A DNA stretch of 64,000 bases from contig CALJKR010000073.1 in NCBI GenBank assembly GCA_937974555.1, forward strand, positions 43,052 through 107,051. Reading direction: 5' to 3'. Shown piece by piece: positions 26,401-34,500 of the stretch. Each line of letters begins with the position of its first letter. The first letter of the stretch is position 1. The notes under the pieces were generated by a model. It saw nothing but the letters and a program-made list of their open reading frames with translations. It made no database searches and was not told the DNA's origin. The position numbers and the translations under genes were made by a program. The DNA comes from an uncultured Flavobacteriales bacterium (GTDB taxonomy: Bacteria; Bacteroidota; Bacteroidia; Flavobacteriales_D; Sanyastnellaceae).

Positions 26401-27197
26401 ACTTCTGCTCATTGCCAGCCAACGGATGGTCTTCAAACTATTATGATTGTAACGACGCGGATGCAGCAGTTGCTGGACCTGGTACAGCTTGTGACAATGG
26501 AGATGCTACCGATGTAATGGATACTTATCAGTTGGAGCCATTCTGTGCTTGCGTAGGTCAATTGTTGGGATGTACTGATCCAACAGCTTGTAACTACGAC
26601 GCTGCGGCCATGGCGGACAATGGATTATGTACGTACTCAACGGTTCAGTTGGGAACTATCCTTGGACCAGATACTGTTTCACCATTCTCAGCTCAAGTTT
26701 ATACTTACCAACCAGCCAATGCCAATGATAACTTGGCTTACAACTGGGACATCAACGGATTGGGTGTGTTTGTACCCAATAACTCAATCGAAGTAAACCA
26801 AAGCATCACAGTGTTCTGGTCAAACCAATCGATTGCAGATTCAGTAGGTACCGTTTCTGTATCTATCGTTGACCTCAACTGCGGAACCAATGCAGTGTAC
26901 ACGGTAGAGTTGGAAGTTACTTTCACTGTAACCGGTGTAAGTGAATGGGCCAATGCAGAGGGAGCAACACTGTATCCCAATCCGACACAAGGTAATTTCA
27001 CGGTTCAATTGCCAGAAATGGAAAATGGAACTTACCAAGTTGAGGTGGTCAACATGACCGGTCAGGTGGTGCATCGCGAAAGCAATTTGACTTCATCCAT
27101 TTGGATGGCCAACTTGGATGCTTGTGATGGAATTTACGTTGTTCGCGTAATTACCAATGACAAGATCTTCCGCCTGCCAATGGTGATTGAGAAATAA
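20460..27197 (+). CDS. Giant T9SS-secreted protein with about 14 MopE-type metal-binding modules
   Basis: This is a 2245-residue exported protein. A signal peptide (residues 1-31) is followed by a domain of about 150 residues (SITFSPAPVGG...) that recurs at about nt 22518-22990. About 14 modules follow of the form DxDGDGY...DCNDNDxxINPGATEICxGIDNNCDGxIDE. This is the MopE putative metal-binding motif, with Ca-loop-like Asp runs and four cysteines. Three copies of a 135-residue GDEPxNAF domain are interspersed, plus one DTYGDGWNG domain (about nt 25330-25650) and one ACNY module (about nt 26569). The end (about residue 2165 on, LYPNPTQGNFTVQ) is a type A T9SS sorting domain. It has its own promoter and a strong terminator. 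Probably a Ca2+- or metal-binding, disulfide-rich cell-surface or released protein; the function is unknown. Confidence 0.88.
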   Translation: MYFKSFYTRSMGFLALLFASILTLAIQNANAQCVSNESITFSPAPVGGVYAPGTTVLICYTVDYTQATSSWVDGFEVVTGASWTNLQPISAPSACATAGAGQWIWQASLNATGSGLAFGQGYYYDANNDGDGGNDDGDAGTCTMTFCVQAQVVDNVDLNIQVTTGGDGSMGGYTGTDCALVPFVTGPNSDLDGDGFNTGVDCNDANAAINPSATEVCNGVDDNCSGQIDEGFDLDGDGFTTCNGDCDDNNVAVYIGATCDDGDPNTTNDLIQADCSCVGSLGDEPYNAFTTDPASGCINITVSPATYTISTIVPAPGCAGNTVGSENPDLWILLSAPANGTLFLSPQGTGDPGMAAYSYDATTNVYTLLGCDDDTGPGTMPLLNLTGLTPGAPIYIQLWAYNAATTINFYFCASDCTTAVPYYYDNDADGFGDNNQAPVLTCTPDPTWVLAAGDCDDNAATVYTGAVEFCDGLDNDCNGTIDDACVGTVDTDADGYTSDVDCNDNDPAINPGATEICDGIDNNCDGQIDEFVTTTYYADADGDGYGDINMATQACTQPAGYVTNFDDCDDTATTYADLDGDGQGGTTIDPCGVAATGDCNDNDATINNAAAEICGDGIDQNCSGVADEGCTASDNDGDGFDALTDCNDNCATVYPGAPCNDGNELTIDETIQPDCTCGGGTTVTTCLGPQSISFDPAPVAGTWPVGTNVTICYSLDYGQNSGDWLDGMAISLGTGWAYPQPLQAPIECNGGPGDWIWQDTIVPTGGQAYPSYFGGYYYDYNNDGNGGSDWGDGGSCVMSMCFTATTVADLDLWVGVASGGDSQFGSYTSTTGCPIEVYMIDPAGMPSCSVTFPYCATPSSCDPVNNQYTLVPAQNNYIQTFMAPTTGTLDLMLDGNLIQSFTAPFNSTMAINVDSLSSDGATHVLTAMYSANPGCMGTTTFVSPSFCAGQDADADGYVAANDCNDNDPAINPGAIEICDLIDNNCDGAIDENQDADGDGYNSCSGDCNDADPLVWIGATCDDGNPSTTNDLIQADCTCSGVLGDEPTNAFTADPATGCIDITVDPATYTITTAVPAPGCAGNTAASPNPEVWVLINVPANDTLFLSPQGTVDAGMAAYTYDATTNTYTQLGCDDDTGPGLMPQLTITGQGAGTPIYVSLWAYSSGFISFSFCAASCTTAVTYWPDADGDTFGDANTAGVLTCTPSAGWVTNGTDCDDTNAAINGSVTEVCGDGIDNNCDGQIDEGCTTDVDGDGAVTAVDCDDNNAAVYPGATELCDLIDNNCDAVIDEGFDTDGDGFTSCNGDCNDSDPTIWTGATCDDGNAGTFGDTYDANCTCVGITSTIPGDEPFNAFTADPATGCIDVTVDPALYTITSLVPAPGCAGNTAASPNPEVWVLINVPANDTLFLNPQGTVDAGMAAYTYDATTGVYTQLGCDDDTGPGLMPQLTITGQGAGTPIYVSLWAYSSGFINFSFCASQCTNPVAYYTDADGDGFGDANATAVFLCTPDPTLVTDNTDCDDTNNAINTGTAEVCNDLIDNNCDGQVDEGCTTDADGDGVVDALDCQPNNAAIYPGATEVCNTIDENCDGTADEGLPTTTYYADVDGDGYGDINGALTSCFDPNTPPVCNYTFNMTDTYGDGWNGNLMTVTSNGGLSIAGTIGTTFTGGTSATETVLLSTGVAYDVVWSTIGSFTTEVGFDLLDPASAIIFNLPSASGLQGTTLTSFTANCPAMGVYVADNTDCNDLDGTINPGAAEVCDNGIDENCNANDDACNPIDIDGDGYNATADCNDNDATINPGATEICGDGIDNNCTGGIDEGCSTGNDADGDGYVTPADCNDNNAAINPGATEICGDGIDNNCAGGIDEGCSTGSDADGDGYTTPADCNDNNANINPGATEICGDGIDNNCTGGIDEGCIAVDNDGDGFVSTVDCNDNDAAINPGAAEYCNNIDDDCNGLVDDNTGTMFYQDADGDGLGNLSATYYFCSLPANGWSSNYYDCNDADAAVAGPGTACDNGDATDVMDTYQLEPFCACVGQLLGCTDPTACNYDAAAMADNGLCTYSTVQLGTILGPDTVSPFSAQVYTYQPANANDNLAYNWDINGLGVFVPNNSIEVNQSITVFWSNQSIADSVGTVSVSIVDLNCGTNAVYTVELEVTFTVTGVSEWANAEGATLYPNPTQGNFTVQLPEMENGTYQVEVVNMTGQVVHRESNLTSSIWMANLDACDGIYVVRVITNDKIFRLPMVIEK
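21303..21710 (+). repeat. GDEP domain repeat, copy 1
   Basis: First of three in-frame copies of a domain of about 135 residues beginning GDEPYNAFTTDPASGC and ending near FYFCASDCTTAV. It is the most diverged copy (NGTLFLSPQGTGDPG against NDTLFLSPQGTVDAG in copy 2). Other copies are at 23586 and 24492. Confidence 0.8.
23586..23996 (+). repeat. GDEP domain repeat, copy 2
   Basis: Second copy (GDEPTNAFTADPATGC to FSFCAASCT). It is nearly identical in protein to copy 3, 906 bases downstream, but differs at many third codon positions. Confidence 0.82.
24492..24896 (+). repeat. GDEP domain repeat, copy 3
   Basis: Third copy (GDEPFNAFTADPATGC to FSFCASQCT). In a 27-codon stretch starting at GNTAAS I count 13 synonymous and one non-synonymous difference from copy 2, which indicates an old, selected duplication. 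Confidence 0.82.
25788..26216 (+). repeat. Three tandem 141-144 base MopE units
   Basis: Units start at 25788, 25932 and 26076 (DGDGY in each), with spacing of exactly 144, 144 and then 141 bases to the next DGDGF. Each encodes about 48 residues with the order DCNDN, EICGDGIDNNC, GGIDEGC. They form the most regular part of the array inside the 2245-residue protein. Confidence 0.88.
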
Positions 27198-27212
27198 TTG
27201 AAACAATAGAAT

Positions 27213-27244
27213 AAAAAGCCCCGAGTAATCGGGGCTTTTTTTTT
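27213..27244 (+). terminator. Rho-independent terminator of the giant MopE gene
   Basis: The hairpin AGCCCCGA-gtaa-TCGGGGCT is flanked by A and T runs, with a nine-T tail on the + strand, 16 bases after the stop at 27197. Confidence 0.88.
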
Positions 27245-27250
27245 CATGAA

Positions 27251-27273
27251 AAAACCCCTGAATTTCAGGGGTT
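27251..27273 (-). terminator. Rho-independent terminator of recQ
   Basis: AACCCCTG-aattt-CAGGGGTT followed, on the minus strand, by a run of T. It lies 37 bases beyond the recQ stop and is back-to-back with the terminator of the + strand gene. Confidence 0.78.
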
Positions 27274-27309
27274 GATTTTCAAATATGAAAAATTAGAATC
27301 GAATGATCA

Positions 27310-29511
27310 TCAATGTCCAACGTCATTCATGAATTTCAATCGCATCAAACGAAGCGTGTCTTCCTCGTAGTCGCCATCAAAGTATTTTTCTGCCTCCAAT
27401 AAGTCTTCGGTTTCTGATTGCATGAAATATTCCATCATCTCTTCTTGCGCATCCTCATCTACCTCATCATCGATGATGTATTGAATACTCAATTTGGTAC
27501 CTGAGTTGACAACAGCTTCTATTTCACCAATCAATTCTGATTTGGATTTTCCGAGACCGCGGGCGATATCAGAAATGGGAATTCGCTTATCAATATTTTG
27601 AATAATCTGAACCTTCTGACCGCTTTTAGAAGGAGCCGTTTTCAAAAATAAATCCTGGGGTCTCTCTATGTTGTTGTCTTCGACATATTTCGAAATCAAT
27701 TGTATAAAGCTGTGACCAAATTTCACGGCCTTATTTTTTCCAACACCACCTATGTGCGACAACTCCTCCATGTTAATGGGGTACTGAGTAGCCATCTCTT
27801 CCAAACTGGGCTCGGAAAAAATTACATAGGGTGGAATGCCTTTTTCCTTGGAGATGACTTGGCGCTGCTCTTTCAAAAGATTGAATAACGTTTGATCCGC
27901 CGCACCACCGCCGGTATTGCGGGAAATCGACAAGTCTCCATCATCCTCGATGCTGGGAAACTCTTCTTCTTTCACCGCCATGAAAGACTGCGGGTTATTT
28001 AAAAATTCCCTTCCTTCTGGGGTGATTTTCACGGTACCGTAGGTTTCAACTTCTTTTTTAATCAATCCTGCAACGAGCATCTGACGAATCAATGCATGCC
28101 AATAGCGGTCGTCTTGATCTTTTCCAATTCCATAGAATTCAGATTGACTTCCTTTGTAGGTTTTGACTTCGGCATCCTCTAAGCCCAAAAGCACCTTGAC
28201 AGTGAATTTTGATTTGTGCTTCTCACTGAAGGCATCGACAACTTTGAGAATGAGATGAATATCTTCTTTCGCCTCAAAAGTCTCTTTGGGCTTTCTCTGA
28301 TTATCGTCCATGCCCACACCCTCACCGGTATTTTCATCCCAATATTCTCCAAAGTAATGAAGCAAATATTTTCTTCTACTCAATGAAGTTTCGCAATAGG
28401 CCATCACTTCATGAAGAAGCTGAACTCCAATCTCTTGCTCTGCAATGGGTTTACCTGCCAAGAATTTTTCAAGCTTTTCGATGTCTTTGGGACTGTAAAA
28501 AGCAATGCAATTTCCTTCACCACCATCACGCCCAGCACGTCCCGTTTCTTGGTAATAGCTTTCCAAACTTTTTGAAATGTCGTGGTGGATAACAAAACGA
28601 ACATCCGGCTTATCGATCCCCATTCCAAAAGCGATGGTAGCGACAATAACATCAACATCTTGCATCAAGAATTTATCTTGGACATCACTTCTTTCATGAC
28701 CATCCATACCTGCATGATACGGTAAGGCTTTGATACCATTGGCCACCAACAATTCGGCAAGTTCTTCAGTCTTTTTTCTGCTCAAGCAGTATATGATACC
28801 ACTCTTTCCTGCATGAGACTTGATGTATTGAATAATTTGTTTACCAATGTTGTTTTTAGGGCGTACCTCGTAGTATAGATTGGGTCTGTTAAATGAAGCT
28901 TTGAAAACATTGGCTTCAGTCATGCCCAAATTTTTCTGAATATCTTGCTGTACTTTTGGAGTGGCGGTTGCCGTTAGCGCCATGATCGGCACATCAGCAA
29001 TATTTTTTATGATGCTCTTCAGCTTGCGGTATTCAGGTCTGAAATCATGCCCCCATTCCGAAATACAATGCGCCTCGTCAATAGCAACAAATGAAATGGT
29101 ACATGAACGTAAAAAATCAATGTTGTCTTCTTTGCCTAATGACTCAGGAGCAACATACAATATTTTGGTTTTTCCGTTTTGTATATCGGATTTAACCTGA
29201 TTGATTTCAGTTTTGTTCAGGGATGAATTGATGAAGTGAGCTACCCCGTCTTCAGAGCTGAATCCGCGCATAGCGTCCACTTGGTTTTTCATCAAGGCAA
29301 TCAATGGCGAAACCACAATGGCCATGCCCTCCATCATCAAGGCAGGCAATTGATAACACATGGACTTACCACCGCCGGTTGGCATGATAACAAAAGTATC
29401 GTTTCCAGACAAAACAGACTGGATAACTGCTTCCTGTTGACCTTTGAATTGATCAAAACCAAAGAAATGCTTGAGCGCTTCCTTGGGCGTGTAATCGACA
29501 ATGGTATTCAT
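27310..29511 (-). CDS. recQ: ATP-dependent DNA helicase RecQ
   Basis: This 733-residue superfamily 2 helicase unwinds DNA 3' to 5' in repair and recombination. Helicase motifs are present: FGFDQFKGQQEAVI (motif 0), MPTGGGKSMCYQLPAL (Walker A, K49), IDEAHCISEWGHDFRPEYR (DEAH plus aromatic loop), ALTATATPKV, FGMGIDKPDVRFVIHHDISKS and YYQETGRAGRDG (arginine finger). The RQC zinc/winged-helix region follows (SRRKYLLHYFGEYW, with the cysteine pattern reduced), then an HRDC domain at about 520-600 (PPYVIFSEPSLEEMA). The C-terminal extension of about 120 residues is acidic. It has its own terminator and is divergent from kdsD. Confidence 0.95.
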   Translation of the reverse strand: MNTIVDYTPKEALKHFFGFDQFKGQQEAVIQSVLSGNDTFVIMPTGGGKSMCYQLPALMMEGMAIVVSPLIALMKNQVDAMRGFSSEDGVAHFINSSLNKTEINQVKSDIQNGKTKILYVAPESLGKEDNIDFLRSCTISFVAIDEAHCISEWGHDFRPEYRKLKSIIKNIADVPIMALTATATPKVQQDIQKNLGMTEANVFKASFNRPNLYYEVRPKNNIGKQIIQYIKSHAGKSGIIYCLSRKKTEELAELLVANGIKALPYHAGMDGHERSDVQDKFLMQDVDVIVATIAFGMGIDKPDVRFVIHHDISKSLESYYQETGRAGRDGGEGNCIAFYSPKDIEKLEKFLAGKPIAEQEIGVQLLHEVMAYCETSLSRRKYLLHYFGEYWDENTGEGVGMDDNQRKPKETFEAKEDIHLILKVVDAFSEKHKSKFTVKVLLGLEDAEVKTYKGSQSEFYGIGKDQDDRYWHALIRQMLVAGLIKKEVETYGTVKITPEGREFLNNPQSFMAVKEEEFPSIEDDGDLSISRNTGGGAADQTLFNLLKEQRQVISKEKGIPPYVIFSEPSLEEMATQYPINMEELSHIGGVGKNKAVKFGHSFIQLISKYVEDNNIERPQDLFLKTAPSKSGQKVQIIQNIDKRIPISDIARGLGKSKSELIGEIEAVVNSGTKLSIQYIIDDEVDEDAQEEMMEYFMQSETEDLLEAEKYFDGDYEEDTLRLMRLKFMNDVGH

Positions 29512-29627
29512 AGACTGATTTCCTAAACAATTCCCGATTTTATGGGAGAACGAATTTACGAAGACTTAAACATTGGTTAAAATGTTTTTTACCTACGTTT
29601 TATTAACCGTTTACGAGCAATTTTGTT

Positions 29628-29656
29628 TTGAATTCCTGCATTATCATGCATCTTTG
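29628..29656 (+). promoter_or_regulatory. Near-leaderless promoter of kdsD (TTG-N18-CATCTTTG)
   Basis: TTG at 29628-29630, 18 bases, then CATCTTTG at 29649-29656 (one mismatch to TAnnTTTG), then only 4 bases before the ATG at 29661. Transcription would start at or very near the start codon. The pnuC gene has the same geometry. Confidence 0.6.
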
Positions 29657-29660
29657 CACC

Positions 29661-30632
29661 ATGTCAATTTCAAATTCTTCCATTATTGCAATTGCCAAGG
29701 ACACTTTGGCTCAAGAAGCACAAGCTCTTCAAGAGATGGAGTTAACAATTGGGGATGCTTTTGCATCGGTAGTTCAAGAAATTCTGGTATGCAAAGGAAG
29801 AATTGTAATCACGGGGATTGGTAAGAGTGGCATCATCGCCCAAAAGTGGGTAGCGACATTCAATAGCACGGGTCAGCCTGCTGTTTTCATGCACGCCGCT
29901 GATGCCATTCATGGCGATTTGGGTATGGTGGGTTCGGATGATATGGTGATGTGCATTTCAAAATCAGGAGAATCTCCTGAGATTCGATATCTGGTTCCAT
30001 TGATTAAGGACATGGGCAATAAGCTGGTATCGGTAACAGCCAACGCAGGGGGGTTTTTAGGTACTGAAGGAGATTTTGTGCTCCATACGCCCATGGAAAA
30101 GGAGGCTTGTCCCAACAATTTGGCTCCAACTACCAGTACCACATTACAATTGGCCATGGGGGATGCATTGGCCGTGGCATTGATGAAAATGCGCGAGTTT
30201 GGGTCTTCCGATTTTGCCAAATATCACCCCGGTGGCGCCTTGGGAAAAAAGGTAGCTTTGAAAGTTCAAGAATTGATGAATAGCCAGGAGGCTTTGATTG
30301 TCCACCCTGACATGGAGATGCTTCAGGTTATCTCTCGCGTTTCCCAAGGGCGAATGGGTGCAGTGGCCGTTGCGCTCGAAGATCACAAAATTATGGGCGT
30401 AATCACAGATGGTGATATTCGCAGAATGTTGGAAAAGACGCCCAACTTTGCCGAATTAAAAGCCCATGATGTCATGAATCCATCACCCAAATGGATATCA
30501 CCTTCGTTGTTGGCAGTTGAAGCTTTTAGGGTACTTGAAAGCAATAGCATCACCCAGCTCATTGTTGCAGAAGACAATAAATGGAAAGGCATGGTGCATT
30601 TACACGATTTGTTGCGTGAAGGAATATTCTAA
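29661..30632 (+). CDS. kdsD: Arabinose-5-phosphate isomerase KdsD/KpsF family
   Basis: This 323-residue sugar isomerase converts ribulose-5-phosphate to arabinose-5-phosphate, the first step of Kdo synthesis for LPS. An N-terminal SIS domain holds GIGKSG (residues 52-57), HAADAIHGDLGM (78-89), SKSGESPE and the EKEACPNNLAPTTSTT segment with the family's glutamate/Asn-Leu-Ala-Pro motif. Two CBS domains follow (from about 200: QELMNSQEALIVHP and HDVMNPSPKWISP). The ATG at 29661 is chosen; the frame from 29628 begins with the TTG that serves as a -33 box. tatC follows after 5 bases, so the two are co-transcribed. Confidence 0.92.
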   Translation: MSISNSSIIAIAKDTLAQEAQALQEMELTIGDAFASVVQEILVCKGRIVITGIGKSGIIAQKWVATFNSTGQPAVFMHAADAIHGDLGMVGSDDMVMCISKSGESPEIRYLVPLIKDMGNKLVSVTANAGGFLGTEGDFVLHTPMEKEACPNNLAPTTSTTLQLAMGDALAVALMKMREFGSSDFAKYHPGGALGKKVALKVQELMNSQEALIVHPDMEMLQVISRVSQGRMGAVAVALEDHKIMGVITDGDIRRMLEKTPNFAELKAHDVMNPSPKWISPSLLAVEAFRVLESNSITQLIVAEDNKWKGMVHLHDLLREGIF

Positions 30633-30637
30633 ACGAC

Positions 30638-31438
30638 ATGGCAGAGGATAAAAAGGAAATGGGTTTCTTAGATCACCTGGAAGAGTTGAGACGTAGACTT
30701 TTCTGGTCGGTGATTGGTGTGGTCATTGGAATTTGTGTCATTGTGTATTTTGACGACTTTGTGATCAACGATTTGATCATGGGTCCCAAAAATTTGGATT
30801 TTGTTACCTACCGTTGGTTTTGTGATTTTTCTCACTGGATGGGTTTGGGGGATCAACTTTGCTACCAGGAGATGGGATTCACTTTGCAAAGCACCACCAT
30901 GGGAGGAAACTTCTCGGCCTACATGTTGGTTTGTATTGTTGGTGGTTTGATCATCGCATTTCCTTATGTGTTCTATCAAATTTGGGGATTCATCAAACCA
31001 GGTTTGCACATGAATGAGAAAGGGGCAGTGAATGGCATTATATTTTTTGTAAGTCTATTGTTCTTTGCTGGTGCGGCTTTTGGTTATTTTATTCTTACCC
31101 CGCTGTCCATTGCTTTCTTGGGTAATTTTGAATTTGGAGATGTGCAGGTAAATGCCACTATTTTGTCCTACCTCAAGTTAGTTACTTCTTTGGTTCTGGG
31201 AACAGCCCTGCTTTTTCAGCTTCCTGTTGTGGTGTACTTCTTGGGAAGAATCGGAATCATCTCATCGGAATTTTTGAGAAAATACCGCAAGCATGCATTT
31301 GTGGTGAACTTGATTATTGCAGCAATCATAACACCTCCGGATGTTACCAGTCAATTATTGGTAAGTATGCCGATTCTTTTGCTTTATGAAGTGAGCATCT
31401 GGGTTGTTGCCCGAGTGGAGAAGAATCGCAAAGATTAA
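30638..31438 (+). CDS. tatC: Twin-arginine translocase subunit TatC
   Basis: This 266-residue, six-helix inner-membrane protein is the Tat receptor that recognises twin-arginine signal peptides on folded proteins. The N-terminus (MGFLDHLEELRRRLF) is the family signature. The FPYVFYQIWGFIKPGLHMNEK loop and the LLFQLPVVVYFLGRIGI segment are also characteristic. The first periplasmic loop is long (about residues 45-90), as seen in Bacteroidota TatC. It is 5 bases downstream of kdsD. No tatA/B gene is in the window. The stop is 77 bases before the next gene. Confidence 0.95.
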   Translation: MAEDKKEMGFLDHLEELRRRLFWSVIGVVIGICVIVYFDDFVINDLIMGPKNLDFVTYRWFCDFSHWMGLGDQLCYQEMGFTLQSTTMGGNFSAYMLVCIVGGLIIAFPYVFYQIWGFIKPGLHMNEKGAVNGIIFFVSLLFFAGAAFGYFILTPLSIAFLGNFEFGDVQVNATILSYLKLVTSLVLGTALLFQLPVVVYFLGRIGIISSEFLRKYRKHAFVVNLIIAAIITPPDVTSQLLVSMPILLLYEVSIWVVARVEKNRKD

Positions 31439-31515
31439 ATCCCTGTATTTTTAGCAGTTTCGGCAATTCAAATTGTCTGAAAATGATGTAATATTGTGCA
31501 AACCAAAATCTTAAG

Positions 31516-34500
31516 ATGAGGAACAAATATTACTTCTCATTATTCATGTGCTTTTTTGCATGGATGATGTTCAATGGTGTTACCAGTAGTGCGGGAAAAT
31601 CAGGAAAATCAGGTGCTCCAGGTGAGAATACTTGTATTCAGTGCCACAGTACCAATGCTTTGAATGATCCAACAGGGTCAATCACCGTCAATGTAGCGGG
31701 AGTTACCAATGGTCAATATACAGCGGGTCAGACTTATCAAGTTAGCGTGACCATTGCTAAAACCGGTCAGTCTTTGTTTGGTTTTAGTGCGGTTGCTTTG
31801 GACGCTTCGGGACAGAATGCAGGTACTTTGACTGCAGGTGCGGACAGTCATACTGAGATGTCCTCTGCTTCAGGAACCAACAGAAATTATGTGACGCACA
31901 ATGCCAATGGTGGCTTGGCGAGCAATCAAAAGACCTTTACCTTTTCATGGACTGCTCCAACTTCGGGCAGTGTCAATTTTTATTTCACAGGATTGGCAGC
32001 CAACAACAACGGCGGCACTACAGGTGATTTTGTTTACTCTTCGACATTGACCTTGGCTCCTGCCACAATGGGTGGTGGAGTAGTGGTAATCAATGAGGTG
32101 GATTGTGATCAATCGGGCCCAGATTCACAAGAATTTGTGGAGCTGTATGGAACGCCCAATATGTCATTGACAGGATATACCATTGTGTTTTTCAATGGAA
32201 ACAATAGTTTGGCTTACTCTTCCTTTGATTTGGATGGTTATAGTTTGGACGCCAATGGGTTTTTTGTTTTGGGAAATCCTTTGGTTCCTAATGTGGATTT
32301 GACTTTTGATCCCGGGGCATCTGGCTTCTTGCAAAATGGCCCCGATGCGGTGGCGCTTTATTTGGCTGATGCTACGGCATGGCCAGTGGATGCACCGGTA
32401 TCATCAACAGGTTTGGTAGACGCGGTAGTATACGGAACAGCCGATCCTGATGCAACCGGTTTAATTACGGTGCTTACTCCAGGTCAATTGCAGGTGAATG
32501 AAACCGCGGGTAATATCGCGGAATGTTTGGCTCGTGTTCCAGATGGAGGTACGCCACTGGTGGTCACTTCTTATGTTCAACAATTGCCCACTCCAGGAAC
32601 ATCCAATTCAACTACGGTTGTTGCTGGGTGTATGAATGTCAATGCCTGTAACTACAACAGTGCGGCTACTGTAGACGATAATTCTTGCTTATACACCGGT
32701 GCAACCTGCGATGATGGCAATCCAAATTCAACAGGGGATGCAATCGATGCCAGTTGCAATTGTGTGGGTCAGGTAACCCAAGTGAACGTGACCTTTCAAG
32801 TGGACATGAATACCAGCACGGTTGCTGCTTCTGGTGTCTTTTTGCAAGGTGATTTCCAAAACTGGCAAGCCAACCCCGATATCCCCATGACGGATGCCAA
32901 TGCAGATGGTGTGTACACCGTTACGGTTGTACTTCCTGCCAACTCGCCTTTTCAGTACAAATTTTTGAATGGTACAGGTGGATGGGAAGTAACTCCTGCT
33001 TTGGCAGCATGTGGTACTCCTGACTTGGTAAACGTGGACGGCTATAACCGTGCGGACACCACCACTACAATTGATTTGACTTTGCCTGTTGTTTGCTTCG
33101 GATCTTGCAACGCTTGTCCAACAAGTTCAACGGGATGTATGATTCCCAATGCTTGCAACTACGACCCAACGGCTACTATCAATGATATCGCAAGTTGTGT
33201 ATTTGCAACTACTTGGTACTTGGATGCAGATGCAGATGGTTATTACGTGAGTTCAACTTCGGCTTGTACAAATCCTGGCGCGGGGTATACATCAACCGCA
33301 GGAATCAATGGTGATTGCAATGACGCGGCGGCCAGTGTCCACGTCGGCGCTACTGAGATTTGTGGCAATGGAATCGATGAGGATTGTTCGGGTGCGGATT
33401 TGTCTTGCGGAAATGCAGGATGCACCGACGCCTCTGCTTGCAATTACAATGCAGCTGCTACCATAGACGATGGTTCATGCACCTATGCCAATTTATCGTA
33501 CTACACAGATGCGGATGGGGACGGATTTGGTGCTGGAAATGCAACTTTATTTTGTTCCAATCCTGGAACTGGATATTCAGCCAATGATTTGGATTGCAAT
33601 GACGCGGTGGTTTCCATCAATCCCAATGGAGTTGAAATTTGTAACGGAATAGACGAGAATTGCAATGGTGAAATAGACGAGTTCGTTACAATTACGTATT
33701 ACGCAGATACGGATTTAGACGGGTTTGGAGATTTGAACGTTTCTGCATTGGCATGTACTCCTCCAGCAGGATACGTTACAAACTTTGATGATTGCGATGA
33801 TGCAATAGTTACTTATTTGGATGCCGATGGTGATGGCGAAGGTTCGACCACTCTGGATGCATGTGGAGTAGGCAACAGCAGTGATTGCAATGACAACAAT
33901 GCTGCGATTAATACTACGGCAACAGAATTTTGTGGAAACAACATCGACGAGAACTGTGATGGTGCGGATGAAGTGTGTACTGGGATTCCGGGTTGTACGG
34001 ATAACACCGCATGCAATTACGACCCAGCAGCCACGCAAAATAATGGATCTTGCACCTACGCTACGGTTTGGTATTTGGACGCAGATGCTGATGGATACTA
34101 TGTAAGTACCCAATCGGCATGCGCCAATCCCGGCGCGGGTTATACCAGCACCATGGGTGTGAATGGGGATTGTGATGATGCCTCAGCTTCAATCAATGCC
34201 GCGGCAATTGAAATTTGTGGAGACGGAATTGATCAGAATTGTGATGGTGTTGATGATGCTTGCGCGATATTGGGATGTATGGACGCAACAGCTTGTAATT
34301 ACGAGCCAGCGGCAACCCAAGATGATGGCTCATGTACGTTTGCTGTCGATTGGTATTTGGATTTGGATGTTGATGGATATGCTTCTGAAGTCATTAACGC
34401 TTGTACCAGCCCCGGTGTGGATTACACAGAGGCTGTTCTTATTCTAACGGATTGTGATGATACGGATGCGAATATCAATCCTGGCGCAAACGATGTGTGC

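Noticed and set aside
31473..31496. Promoter upstream of the 1348-residue gene (TTG and TAATATTG)
   Set aside because: The spacing is only 13 bases and the -7 box has a mismatch in the key TTTG, so I do not call it.
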